From Rhodospirillales bacterium URHD0017 (GTDB lineage Bacteria; Pseudomonadota; Alphaproteobacteria; Reyranellales; Reyranellaceae): DNA of 64,000 bases. The notes beneath the pieces are model-generated. The model searched no databases and was not told where the DNA came from. It worked only from the letters and a program-made list of their open reading frames with translations. The stretch is from positions 182,705 to 246,704 of the forward strand of contig FODP01000005.1 in NCBI GenBank assembly GCA_900110395.1, given 5' to 3'. The position numbers were made by a program, and so were the translations under genes. Numbering within the stretch: the stretch's first letter is position 1; each line of letters starts with the position of its first letter. Shown piece by piece: positions 1 to 8,444 of this stretch.

Positions 1-1396
1 TCGTCTGGCCGTTCTGGCGGGCGTAATCGAGCCATTCGTCGTAGCTGTTCACGTCCTTGCCCGGCTTGTTCTCGAAGGCGATGTATTTCTCCAGCGACGG
101 GTGCGAGACGATCTTGCGGGCGATCTGCATGCCCGCGACCGTGGCGTCGCGGTCGATCTGGGCCGACAGGAAGTTCGGCCGGATGGCCGGCTCCACCCCC
201 GGCGTCGCCGACTTGATGTGGATCGAGCCGCGCGAATCGGGCCGGCACTGGCCGATCACCACCGTCATGCCCGGCTCCTTCTCCAGGAGCCGCTTCTGGG
301 CGGCGTCGTAGCTGGCATGGGCCATGTGGAACTGCATGTCGGGCGCGTCGAGGCCCGGCCGCGTGCGGACGAAGCCAAAGACCACGCCCGCGGTCAGCGC
401 CAGAGCGCCACGGCCGGTCGCGTAGTACTTGTAGATCTCGCGTACGAGCTTGAGGCCGCGCGTCTGTTCGTTGAGCGTGATCGGCAGCTTCACCCGCCAG
501 TTCATGCGCGGCGCGAAGTGGTCGCCATAGTTCTCGCCGACGCCCTTGAGCTCGTGCTTCACCTCAATGCCATGGCGGCGCAGCAGTTCGGGCTGGCCGA
601 TCCCGGAATGCTCCAGCACACCCGGCGACTGCACCGAGCCGCACGACACGATGACCTCACGGTTGACGCGGGCCTCGCGCTTCTGGCCCAGCACCGAGTA
701 GGCGACGCCGACCGCGCGCTTGCCTTCGAGGATGATGTTGCTCACCAGGGCGTCAGTCTCGATCCGGAGATTCGGCCGGTTGCGGACGGGATCGAGGAAG
801 GCGCGCGCCGTCGACTGGCGTTTGCCGTTCTTCATCGTCACCTGGTAGTAGCCGAAGCCTTCCTGGTTGCCGTTGTTGTAGTCCTTGTTCTTCGGATAGC
901 CGCTCGCCGCGGCGGCATCGATGAAGGCATCGCAGAGCTCATGGGTGTCGCACATGTCGGCGACGTTCAGCGGGCCGCCCGTGCCGCGGCTGTCGTCGCC
1001 GCCGCGCTCGAAATTCTCCGACTTCTTGAAATAGGGCAGGATCTGCGAATAGGACCAGCCGCGATTTCCGAGCTGGCCCCAGGTGTCGTAGTCGAGCGGC
1101 TGGCCGCGCACATAGAGCATGCCGTTGATCGAGCTCGAGCCGCCCAAGGTGCGGCCGCGCGGACAAGGGATGCGCCGGTTGGCCATGCCCTCCTCGGCCT
1201 CCATCTCGAAGTTCCAGTTGAAGGTCTTGTGGTTGAGGAGCTTGGTGAAGCCGGCGGGGATGTCGATCCACATCGACTTGTCGGCCGGGCCCGCCTCCAG
1301 CAGCAGGACTTTTACGCTTGGATCCTCGGTCAGCCGGTTTGCGAGAACGCAGCCCGCCGAGCCGCCGCCCACGATCACATAATCCCAATCGGCCAT
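1..1396 (-). CDS. GMC family FAD-dependent oxidoreductase (choline dehydrogenase-like), 3' end outside the window
   Basis: The frame runs leftward from ATG 1396 and is still open at base 1, so only the C-terminal part is missing. The N-terminus is a Rossmann FAD site (DYVIVGGGSAGCVLANRL). The GMC signature 1 follows ([19 protein letters not shown]), then GYYQVTMKNGKRQSTARAFL and the signature-2 region (SCGSVQSPGVLEHSGIG). GMC enzymes oxidise alcohols, often choline-like or polyol substrates, in the cytoplasm; the substrate cannot be read here. It lies 30 bases downstream of a peptide/nickel-type ABC importer on the same strand, so the importer may supply its substrate (inference). A second GMC enzyme lies at 10189-11781. 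Confidence 0.93.
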   Translation of the reverse strand, partial: MADWDYVIVGGGSAGCVLANRLTEDPSVKVLLLEAGPADKSMWIDIPAGFTKLLNHKTFNWNFEMEAEEGMANRRIPCPRGRTLGGSSSINGMLYVRGQPLDYDTWGQLGNRGWSYSQILPYFKKSENFERGGDDSRGTGGPLNVADMCDTHELCDAFIDAAAASGYPKNKDYNNGNQEGFGYYQVTMKNGKRQSTARAFLDPVRNRPNLRIETDALVSNIILEGKRAVGVAYSVLGQKREARVNREVIVSCGSVQSPGVLEHSGIGQPELLRRHGIEVKHELKGVGENYGDHFAPRMNWRVKLPITLNEQTRGLKLVREIYKYYATGRGALALTAGVVFGFVRTRPGLDAPDMQFHMAHASYDAAQKRLLEKEPGMTVVIGQCRPDSRGSIHIKSATPGVEPAIRPNFLSAQIDRDATVAGMQIARKIVSHPSLEKYIAFENKPGKDVNSYDEWLDYARQNGQT

Positions 1397-1426
1397 GACG
1401 TTGGTTTCCTCCTCAACGGAGGTACT

Positions 1427-2401
1427 TTAGCGCAAATGACACGAAACTTGATGGCCCGGCGCGATTTCGCGCAGCGGTGGTGATTCGACCCGGCAGCGAT
1501 CGACGGCGTAGGGGCAGCGGGTGTGGAAGTGGCAGCCCGGCGGCGGCCGCACGGGGCTCGGCACGTCGCCCTGCAGGACCATCTTCTTGCGGCGGATGGC
1601 AGGGTCGGGGACCGGGACAGCCGACAGCAGGGCCTCGGTATAGGGATGCTGCGGCCGCGTGAAGATCGAGCGCGTGTCGGCGTACTCGACGATGCGGCCG
1701 AGATACATCACGGCGATGTAGTGGCTGATGTGCTCGACCACCGCGAGATTGTGCGAGATGAAGAGGTAGGAGAGCTGGCGCTCGCGCTGCAGGTCCTGCA
1801 GGAGGTTGATCACCTGGGCCTGGATCGAGACGTCGAGCGCCGACACAGGCTCGTCGCCCACGATCAGCTTGGGGCCGAGCGCCAGCGCGCGGGCGATGCC
1901 GATGCGCTGGCGCTGGCCGCCGGAGAACTGGTGCGGGTAGTTGCTCATCTGCGCCGGCCGCAGGCCGACGCGGGCGAACAGGGCGGCCACCTGCTCATCG
2001 CGCTTCTTCCGGCTGCCGGTGCCGTGCACCAGCAGCGGCTCGGCCACGATCTCGCCCGCCGTCATGCGCGGATTGAGCGAGGAGAACGGGTCCTGGAAAA
2101 TGATCTGCATCTCGGCCCGGTAGGGTCGCATCTCGGCCTTGCTGAGGCCGGTGATCTCGGTACCGGCCACCTTCACCGAGCCCGACGTCGGCTCGATCAG
2201 GCGCAGCACGGCGCGGCCGGCCGTGGTCTTGCCGCAGCCGCTCTCGCCGACCAGGCCCAAGGTCTCGCCGACGCCGATCGAGAAGCTGATGCCGTCGACG
2301 GCATAGACCTGACCGACCGTGCGGCGCAGCAGGCCCTTGCGCACCGGGAAGTGCTTCTTGAGGTCCTTGACCTCGAGGACGGGCATGTTGGTGCTAGGCA
2401 T
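1427..2401 (-). CDS. Oligopeptide/dipeptide ABC transporter ATP-binding protein (OppF/DppF type)
   Basis: This 324-residue ATPase is the second nucleotide-binding subunit of the importer at 1427-7015. Walker A (GESGCGKTT), the ABC signature ([15 protein letters not shown]) and the Walker B region ([17 protein letters not shown]) are intact. The C-terminal extension has the oligo_HPY Cys pattern ([11 protein letters not shown]), which is typical of OppD/OppF subunits. Its ATG overlaps the end of the OppD-type gene by 8 bases, indicating translational coupling. It works at the inner face of the cytoplasmic membrane. The family is certain, but peptide, nickel or sugar-peptide specificity is not resolvable. 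Confidence 0.95.
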   Translation of the reverse strand: MPSTNMPVLEVKDLKKHFPVRKGLLRRTVGQVYAVDGISFSIGVGETLGLVGESGCGKTTAGRAVLRLIEPTSGSVKVAGTEITGLSKAEMRPYRAEMQIIFQDPFSSLNPRMTAGEIVAEPLLVHGTGSRKKRDEQVAALFARVGLRPAQMSNYPHQFSGGQRQRIGIARALALGPKLIVGDEPVSALDVSIQAQVINLLQDLQRERQLSYLFISHNLAVVEHISHYIAVMYLGRIVEYADTRSIFTRPQHPYTEALLSAVPVPDPAIRRKKMVLQGDVPSPVRPPPGCHFHTRCPYAVDRCRVESPPLREIAPGHQVSCHLR

Positions 2402-3383
2402 CGGAGTGCCAACAGGCGGCCCAGTGGCCTGCCCTCTTCTGCTCGTAGCTGGGCCGCTCGCGGCGGCAGAGATCGTCGGCCTTGTTGCAGCGCGGGGCGA
2501 AAGCGCAGCCCTCGGGCAGGTCGAACAGCGGCGGCACGATGCCCGGGATCTCCTGCAAACGGCCGGTGTTGCGCGCGGCCTGGCCGCGCATCAGGTCGAG
2601 CCGCGGGATCGAGGCCAGCAGGCCCACCGTGTAGGGATGCAAGGGCCGCGAGAACAGCTCGCCGACCTCGGCCTCCTCGACCTTGCGGCCGGCATACATG
2701 ACGATGACGCGCCGCGCCGTCTCGGCCACCACGCCGAGATCGTGGGTGATCAGGATCACCGCCGCGCTGAACTCGCGCTGCAGTTCGACGATCAGCTCCA
2801 GGATCTGCGCCTGGATGGTGACGTCGAGCGCCGTCGTCGGCTCGTCGGCGATCAGCACCTTGGGATTGCAGGCCAGAGCCATGGCGATCATGGCGCGCTG
2901 GCGCATGCCGCCGGAGAGCTGGTGCGGGTATTCCTTGGCGCGCTGGGCGGGCTCGGGAATGCGCACCAGGTCGAGCATCTCGATGGCGCGCTTGAAGGCG
3001 GCCTTGCGGTCCATGTCGCGATGCAGGATCAGCGCCTCGGCGATCTGCTTGCCGATGGTCATCACCGGATTGAGCGACGTCATCGGCTCCTGGAAGATCA
3101 TGGAGATCTCGTTGCCGCGCACGCGGCGCATCTCCTCCTCGCTGATCTGCAGCAGGTCGCGGCCACCCAGCTTGACCGAGCCCGAGACGATGCGGCCCGG
3201 CGGATCGGGGATGAGCCGCATCAGCGACAGCGCCGTCATGCTCTTGCCGCAGCCCGATTCGCCCACGATCGCCAGGGTCTCGCCCGAGGCGACCTGGAAA
3301 TCGACGCCGTCGACCGCCTTGACGATGCCCTGCCGCGTATAGAACCAGGTACCGAGGTCCTCGACCTCGAGAAGAGCACTCAT
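2394..3383 (-). CDS. Oligopeptide/dipeptide ABC transporter ATP-binding protein (OppD/DppD type)
   Basis: This 329-residue ATPase is the first nucleotide-binding subunit. Walker A is GESGCGKSM, the signature is [15 protein letters not shown] and Walker B is [20 protein letters not shown]-terminal oligo_HPY region ([15 protein letters not shown]) is present. Walker A ends in Ser-Met rather than Ser-Thr, as is common in OppD. It lies 12 bases after the permease gene at 3396 and overlaps the OppF-type gene, so the whole cluster is probably one transcript driven from upstream of the binding protein at 7015. Confidence 0.95.
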   Translation of the reverse strand: MSALLEVEDLGTWFYTRQGIVKAVDGVDFQVASGETLAIVGESGCGKSMTALSLMRLIPDPPGRIVSGSVKLGGRDLLQISEEEMRRVRGNEISMIFQEPMTSLNPVMTIGKQIAEALILHRDMDRKAAFKRAIEMLDLVRIPEPAQRAKEYPHQLSGGMRQRAMIAMALACNPKVLIADEPTTALDVTIQAQILELIVELQREFSAAVILITHDLGVVAETARRVIVMYAGRKVEEAEVGELFSRPLHPYTVGLLASIPRLDLMRGQAARNTGRLQEIPGIVPPLFDLPEGCAFAPRCNKADDLCRRERPSYEQKRAGHWAACWHSDA

Positions 3384-3395
3384 GAACGCTGTCCC

Positions 3396-4289
3396 TCAGG
3401 ATCGCTGACGGGGATCGAGGATGTCACGCAGCGCGTCGCCCAGCAGGTTGGTGCCGAACACCGTCATGCTGATGGCGACGCCGGGAAAGATGACCAGCCA
3501 CGGCGCCGTGCGGACATATTCGGCGGCCGATTCCGACAGCATGCGGCCCCACGACGGATAGGGCTCCGGGATGCCAAGGCCGAGAAACGACAGCGACGCC
3601 TCGACCAGGATGGCCGAGCCAAGCTGCGCGGTGCCGAGCACGATCAGCGGCGCCAGCGTGTTGGGCAGGACGTGGCGCACGGCAATGCGCACCTCGCCCA
3701 TGCCGACGGCGCGGGCGGCCTCGACGAAGGGTTGTTCGCGCAAAGACAAGGTGCTCGACCGCACGACGCGGGCGACGCTCGGCACCAATGGGATAGCGAT
3801 GGCGATGATGGTGTTCTCGAGCGACGGGCCGAGGGCGGCCGCCATGACCAGAGCCATGACCAGCAGCGGCAACGACTGCATGATGTCCATCAGTCGCTGC
3901 GTCAGCAGGTCGACAGCGCCACCGAGATAGCCGCTCATCAGGCCGATCGAAACGCCCAGGGTGCCGCCCATCAGGGTGGCGCCGAGGCCGACGGCGAGAG
4001 AGATGCGCGCGCCGTAGACGATGCGGCTGAACATGTCGCGGCCCATGAAGTCGGCGCCCAGCCAGAAGGTCGCACCGGGCCGGGCGAGCGAGGCCTTGGC
4101 ATCGGTCGAGGTCGGATCGAACGGCGCGATGAAATTGGCGAAAACGGCGGTGAACACGAAGGTCAGCACGATCACCGCGCCGATCGCGCCCAGCGGATAG
4201 CGCCGCGCCGTGAAGACGAGCTGGCTGCGCAGGCCGGTGATGTTGGCGCCGGCGCGGTGGAGTTCAGCCTCATGGTCGATGATGGCCAT
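3396..4289 (-). CDS. ABC transporter permease (OppC/DppC type)
   Basis: This 297-residue inner-membrane permease has about six hydrophobic segments. Its short N-terminal cytoplasmic tail is typical of the OppC/DppC N-terminal domain. The EAA loop that docks to the ATPase is visible (EAARAVGMGEVRIAVRHVLP), as are the conserved segments LGADFMGRDMFSRIVYGARIS and LSFLGLGIPEPYPSWG. It would pair with the permease at 4294-5241 to form the channel. It starts 4 bases after that gene's stop codon. Confidence 0.95.
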   Translation of the reverse strand: MAIIDHEAELHRAGANITGLRSQLVFTARRYPLGAIGAVIVLTFVFTAVFANFIAPFDPTSTDAKASLARPGATFWLGADFMGRDMFSRIVYGARISLAVGLGATLMGGTLGVSIGLMSGYLGGAVDLLTQRLMDIMQSLPLLVMALVMAAALGPSLENTIIAIAIPLVPSVARVVRSSTLSLREQPFVEAARAVGMGEVRIAVRHVLPNTLAPLIVLGTAQLGSAILVEASLSFLGLGIPEPYPSWGRMLSESAAEYVRTAPWLVIFPGVAISMTVFGTNLLGDALRDILDPRQRS

Positions 4290-4293
4290 TGTT

Positions 4294-5241
4294 CTAGTCC
4301 GCGTACTTGATGCGTGGGTCGAGGAACATGTAGGCCATGTCGACCAGGAAATTGACCGTGACCACCACGAAGGCGATCAGCATCACCAGGTTCTGCACGA
4401 TCGGATAGTCGCGCCAGCGGATCGCCTCGACGAGGAAGCGCGCGACGCCGGGGATGTTGAACACCGTCTCGGTGACGATCAGGCCACCGACCAGGAAAGC
4501 CGCCTCGATGCCGATGATGGTGACCACGGGGAGGAGCGCATTGCGCAGTGCGTGGTCGTAGTTCACCGAGGTGTTCGAGGCGCCCTTGGAGCGCGCCGTG
4601 CGGATGTAATCCTGGCGCATGACCTCCAGCATGGACGAGCGGGTCAGCCGCATGATCAGGGCGGAACTTCGGAAGCCGACGACGGCGGCGGGAATGGCCA
4701 GAAGCCCGACCTCCTGCAGGAAGCCGCGCGGCTCGTTGGTGTAGATCGGGATGGTGCCGAACCAGTGCACGGACGCCATCAGCACCAGCAGACCGAGCCA
4801 GAAGGATGGCAGGGACAGGCCGCTGAGACTTATGACCCGCAGGGAATAGTCGAGCGTCGTGTTCTGCCGCACCGCGCTGATCACGCCGAACGGCACGCCC
4901 AGGATCACCGAGAAGAACAACGCCATCAGCGTCAGCTTGGCGCTGATCGGGATGCGCGGGGCGATCTCCTCGATGGCCGGCCGCTCCGAGACGTAGGCGA
5001 AGCCGAGATCGCCGCGCGTCAGCCCGCCGATCCACTTGCCATACTGCTCGATGATCGGCCGATCGAGCCCCAGCTCCTTGGCGATCTTGGCCTTCTCCTT
5101 GGGGTCGGCGATGCCCGCGGCGTCGACCAGGATGTCGGCGATGTCGCCCGGCACCAGACGCAGCATGACGAAGATCAGGATGGACATCCCGAACAGGGTG
5201 AGCGCCATCAGCAGGAAGCGTCGGACGAGGTAGGAGCCCAT
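4294..5241 (-). CDS. ABC transporter permease (OppB/DppB type)
   Basis: This is a 315-residue permease starting MGSYLVRRFLLMALTLFGMS, the usual OppB/DppB N-terminus. The ATG at 5241 is preferred over an in-frame GTG at 5265 because AAGGAA sits about 8 bases upstream of the ATG. The EAA loop is RQDYIRTARSKGASNTSV. The segment RPIIEQYGKWIGGLTRGDLG is the family's periplasmic loop. The gene follows the substrate-binding protein after a long palindrome (5257-5380) that ends at its ribosome-binding site. Confidence 0.95.
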   Translation of the reverse strand: MGSYLVRRFLLMALTLFGMSILIFVMLRLVPGDIADILVDAAGIADPKEKAKIAKELGLDRPIIEQYGKWIGGLTRGDLGFAYVSERPAIEEIAPRIPISAKLTLMALFFSVILGVPFGVISAVRQNTTLDYSLRVISLSGLSLPSFWLGLLVLMASVHWFGTIPIYTNEPRGFLQEVGLLAIPAAVVGFRSSALIMRLTRSSMLEVMRQDYIRTARSKGASNTSVNYDHALRNALLPVVTIIGIEAAFLVGGLIVTETVFNIPGVARFLVEAIRWRDYPIVQNLVMLIAFVVVTVNFLVDMAYMFLDPRIKYAD

Positions 5242-5256
5242 CAGCCAGTTCCTTTT

Positions 5257-5380
5257 CCTCCCCACGCCCGGCGCGGGGAGGTGTCCGCGAAGCGGACGGA
5301 GGGGTCATGAGCGGCGGCAGTGACGCTCATGACCCCTCCGTCGCCGTATGACGGCGACACCTCCCCACTGCGTGGGGAGG
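5257..5380. repeat. Two-armed intergenic palindrome between the binding-protein and permease genes
   Basis: Two roughly 55-base arms lie head to head around a short centre near 5320. Each arm begins CCTCCCCACGC, contains its own small hairpins (for example GTCCGC-GAA-GCGGAC) and ends GACGGAGGGGTCATGAGCG. The two arms differ by paired substitutions that keep the inner stems. The position, after the binding-protein gene and just before the oppB ribosome-binding site, matches mRNA-stabilising or attenuating palindromes in other binding-protein operons. That role is inference. Confidence 0.85.
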
Positions 5381-5413
5381 CAAGAGCGAGTCGCGGGCGG
5401 CGGCGCACGTTTC

Positions 5414-7015
5414 CTACCTGTCCAGCCAGACGTCTTCGAAGCGCCAGCCGTTGTAGATGCTGTTCTGCTGAAGCACGAGGCCCTTCATCTGCGGCGTCCA
5501 GCACGTGTTGGCGACGTTGTGGTTGATCACCGGCCGCGCGCCGTCCTCGGCGAGCTTCTTCTCGATCTCCCACACGATCTTCTTGCGCTTGTCGCGGTCG
5601 AGCTCGGCGGACTGCTTCTCGATCAGAGCGTCGACTTCGGGGTTCTTGTAGGCCGTGTAGTTGCGGTCCGACGCCGAATGGAAGTTCTCGTAAAAGTTCG
5701 TGTCGGGATCGTCGACGCCGAGCCCGGTCAGGTTCATGCCGACCGAGTAGTCCTTGCGTTGGATCTTGTTGTACCAGACCGTGGTATCGATCGGGTCGAG
5801 CTCGGCGTCGATGTAGATCGACTTCAGCTGGTCGATCAGGATGACCGCCGGATCGCGATAGATCGCGATGTTGCGCGTCGCCACCTTGATCTTGAGCGGC
5901 TTGTCCTTGGAGTAGCCCAGCTTCTCCATGATCTTGCGCCCCTCGGCACGGTTCTTCTCGATGTCGGTGCCGAAGCCCGGCAGGCTTTCCAGCATCTCCT
6001 TGGGCATGCCCCAGACGCCGGCGGGCGGCGGCAGCATGGCGGCGCCCATCAGGGCGTGGCCCTGGAACAGGATGTCATTGAAGGTCTTCTGGTCGATCGA
6101 CAGGACCAGGGCGCGGCGCAGTTCGGGCTTGTCGAACGGCGCGGCGTCGCGGTTGATCAGGATGTTGGCGTTGACGTTGGTCGGCCGCGCCTCGCAGACG
6201 GCGTCGGCCTTTTGCGCCTTGACGTCGCTCAGCATGGGGAACGTGACGTCCGAATCGAACGTCATGTCGAACTCGCCGGCAACGAAGCCGAGCATGCGCG
6301 TGCTGCGGTTGGGCACGATCTTCCAGTCGATGGCGTCGAGGTAGGGCCGACCCTTCTTCCAGTAGTCGGGATTGCGCACCAGCTTGATCGATTCGTTGCG
6401 CTTGAAGTCGACGACCTTGAACGGGCCGGTCCCGATCGGCTTGGAGCGCATGTCGCGGCCGTTGGCGTGGCAGGCGTAGACCGGCGAGTAGCCGGCGGCC
6501 AGCATCGACAGGAACGAGGGCTGCGGCCGGCCGAGCACGAAGGTCACCTCGGTGTCGGAGGCGACGGTCACGTCCTTGAGGTTCGAGTACCAGACCTTGC
6601 GCGGGTTCTTGCGGATGAGGTCGGACTTCTCGTCGGCCTTGCCGATCAAGGCGTCCCAGGTGCACTTCACGTCCTTGGCAGAGAACGGCTTGCCGTCGTG
6701 CCACTTCACGCCGCTGCGCAGCTTGAAGGTGAGCTTGGTCTGATCCGGGCTGTACGACCAGCTCTCGGCCAGGTCGGGCACGATCTTGTCGGGGCTGTTG
6801 ATCTTCTCGCTGGGGTCGAACACCACGAGGTTGTTGAACACCGCCATGAACGGTTGGACGACCGAGATCGTCGCCTCCTCGTGGATCGAGGCGCTGGGCG
6901 GGTTGTCGCGATGGGAGATTTTCAGGGTACCGCCCTGCTTCTGGGCAAAGGCCGGTGCTGCCACCAACATGAACGCAGCAAGAGTCCCGGCCGCAAACGC
7001 CACGCGTGAACGCAT
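5414..7015 (-). CDS. ABC transporter substrate-binding protein, family 5 (DppA/OppA type)
   Basis: This 533-residue periplasmic solute-binding protein starts MRSRVAFAAGTLAAFMLVAA, a Sec signal peptide with a likely cleavage after AFAQ. ATG 7015 has a clear GGGAGGAA site upstream; a longer open frame upstream lacks support. SBP_bac_5 landmarks include WKIVPNRSTRMLGFVAGEFD, KPLKIKVATRNIAIYRDPA and the early LKLRSGVKWHDGKPFSAKDV region. It is the first gene of the importer cluster and should set ligand specificity. Peptides, opines or glycosylated compounds are all possible. Confidence 0.95.
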   Translation of the reverse strand: MRSRVAFAAGTLAAFMLVAAPAFAQKQGGTLKISHRDNPPSASIHEEATISVVQPFMAVFNNLVVFDPSEKINSPDKIVPDLAESWSYSPDQTKLTFKLRSGVKWHDGKPFSAKDVKCTWDALIGKADEKSDLIRKNPRKVWYSNLKDVTVASDTEVTFVLGRPQPSFLSMLAAGYSPVYACHANGRDMRSKPIGTGPFKVVDFKRNESIKLVRNPDYWKKGRPYLDAIDWKIVPNRSTRMLGFVAGEFDMTFDSDVTFPMLSDVKAQKADAVCEARPTNVNANILINRDAAPFDKPELRRALVLSIDQKTFNDILFQGHALMGAAMLPPPAGVWGMPKEMLESLPGFGTDIEKNRAEGRKIMEKLGYSKDKPLKIKVATRNIAIYRDPAVILIDQLKSIYIDAELDPIDTTVWYNKIQRKDYSVGMNLTGLGVDDPDTNFYENFHSASDRNYTAYKNPEVDALIEKQSAELDRDKRKKIVWEIEKKLAEDGARPVINHNVANTCWTPQMKGLVLQQNSIYNGWRFEDVWLDR

Positions 7016-7108
7016 CAAATGTTCCTCCCAAGGACGCGCCGCTCTTCCAGGCAGCACTGTTCTTCCCCGTGGCCGGGAGGCTAGCATAACCTCTGCAACG
7101 GCCAAGCC

Positions 7109-7498
7109 TTAATGCGTCGCGGCAGCGGCAGGGCCCTTCAATTCGATCTGATTTCCTTCCGGATCATGGAAATAGACCGATGGACCGTTGCCTTCCGCGC
7201 CATAGCGCTCGACGGTTTCGCCGACCGATATGCCGAAGGGCGCGAGACGCGTGACGATGGCGTCACGGTCGAACGGTTCGATGCGGAAGCAGAGGTGATC
7301 CATGTTGGCCGCGTCCTGGGGACGCTCGGCCGCGATCAGGTCGAGCAGCGAGGCGCCGGCGCGCATCTGCACGAGGCTGATGCGGTCGAGCTTGCGTTCG
7401 ACATGGAAGCCCAGCGCTTTTTCGTAGAAGCCGACCATCGCCGGGAGGTCCCGGCAGCGCAGGACGACATGGTCGATTCGTTCGACATGGAATGTCAT
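7109..7498 (-). CDS. VOC family protein (glyoxalase/bleomycin-resistance fold)
   Basis: This is a 129-residue protein starting MTFHVERIDHVVLRCRDLPA. It shows the VOC pattern of an N-terminal metal-site His (DHVVL), a middle HLCF segment and a C-terminal YFHDPEGNQIELK carrying the Glu ligand. Proteins of this size and pattern are usually small metal-dependent lyases, dioxygenases or resistance proteins; the substrate is not readable. It diverges from the aldolase at 7541 with a 42-base gap, so the two may share a control region. Confidence 0.9.
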   Translation of the reverse strand: MTFHVERIDHVVLRCRDLPAMVGFYEKALGFHVERKLDRISLVQMRAGASLLDLIAAERPQDAANMDHLCFRIEPFDRDAIVTRLAPFGISVGETVERYGAEGNGPSVYFHDPEGNQIELKGPAAAATH

Positions 7499-7540
7499 GG
7501 GGTCTAGCCTACCGCAAAATTCCAGCCTGGAGGGGGAAAC

Positions 7541-8362
7541 ATGGCGATGGCAGTGAACGCCGCCAAGGCGCGGCTCAAACGGAACCAGCTCGCGGTGGGC
7601 ATCGGCGTGCGACTGGTTCGCAACGTCGACATCATCAAGGTCATGAAGGCGGCCGGCTTCGACTGGCTGTTCCTCGACCTCGAGCATGGCGCCATGTCGA
7701 TCGAGAACGCCTGCGAGATTTCGACCGCGGCGCAGGATTCCGGCATCGCGCCCATCGTGCGTGTGCCCTACGGCGAGCTCGCCATGGCGACCCGCATTCT
7801 CGACGGCGGCGCCCTCGGCATCGTCATCCCCCACGTCGACACCGCCGAGGAGGCGCGCGAGATCGCCGACAAGCTGCGCTACGCGCCGATCGGTCACCGC
7901 TCGGTCGGTGGCGGCCAGGCGCAGTTCGACTACGCGCCCATGAAGATGGCCGACATGACCAGGCGCGCCAATGACAACACGCTGATCACGGTGATGATCG
8001 AGACGCCCAAGGCGGTGCGCAACGCCGAGGCGATCGCCGCGGTGCCCGGAATCGACGCCCTGCTGGTCGGCTCGAGCGATCTCTCCGTGGAGATGGGCAT
8101 TCCCGGCGAGAACGGGCATCCCAAGATCCAGGAGGCGGTCGACAAGGTCGTCGCCGCTTGCAAGAAGCATCGCAAGTTCCCCGGCATGGGCGGCGCCTAC
8201 AGCGAGGAACTGCTGCAGCTCTATATCGGCAAGGGCATGAAGATGCTGCTGGCCGGCAACGACCTGCCGATGCTGATCAACGCCGCCCGCACGCATCAGG
8301 CCAAGGTGCGGTCGATGGCGACGGTGCGAGCCAAGCCGAAGGCGTCGGCGAAGAAGAAGTAG
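7541..8362 (+). CDS. HpcH/HpaI family aldolase/citrate lyase-like protein
   Basis: This 273-residue metal-dependent class II pyruvate aldolase-like enzyme is preceded by GGAGGGGG and starts MAMAVNAAKARLKRNQLAVG. Family landmarks are FDWLFLDLEHGAMSIENA, the repeated DGGALGIVIPHVDTAEEA and IETPKAVRNAEAIAAVPGID, which carry the Glu and Asp metal ligands. Such enzymes cleave 4-hydroxy-2-oxo acids to pyruvate and an aldehyde. The lysine-rich tail (KPKASAKKK) is unusual but short. A VOC protein lies divergently upstream. A palindromic repeat follows the stop codon. Confidence 0.92.
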   Translation: MAMAVNAAKARLKRNQLAVGIGVRLVRNVDIIKVMKAAGFDWLFLDLEHGAMSIENACEISTAAQDSGIAPIVRVPYGELAMATRILDGGALGIVIPHVDTAEEAREIADKLRYAPIGHRSVGGGQAQFDYAPMKMADMTRRANDNTLITVMIETPKAVRNAEAIAAVPGIDALLVGSSDLSVEMGIPGENGHPKIQEAVDKVVAACKKHRKFPGMGGAYSEELLQLYIGKGMKMLLAGNDLPMLINAARTHQAKVRSMATVRAKPKASAKKK

Positions 8363-8364
8363 AT

Positions 8365-8440
8365 GTCATCCTGAGCGAAGCGAAGGATCTCATGCCGGTT
8401 GCAAGCGGCGATGAGGTCCTTCGCTTGCGCTCAGGACGAC
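8365..8440. repeat. Palindromic intergenic repeat of the GTCATCCTGAGCGAAGCGAAGG type
   Basis: An inverted repeat sits exactly between two convergent stop codons. The left arm is GTCATCCTGAGCGAAGCGAA and the right arm is its complement with a few changes (CCTTCGCTTGCGCTCAGGAC). From memory this arm type is common in many bacterial genomes. The position suggests a bidirectional transcription end or mRNA-stabilising hairpin. Confidence 0.8.
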
Positions 8441-8444
8441 AGAA

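Noticed and set aside
2319..4310. A 663-codon frame opposite the ABC transporter genes
   Set aside because: Same reason: no domain, low-complexity Arg/His composition, overlapping well-supported genes.
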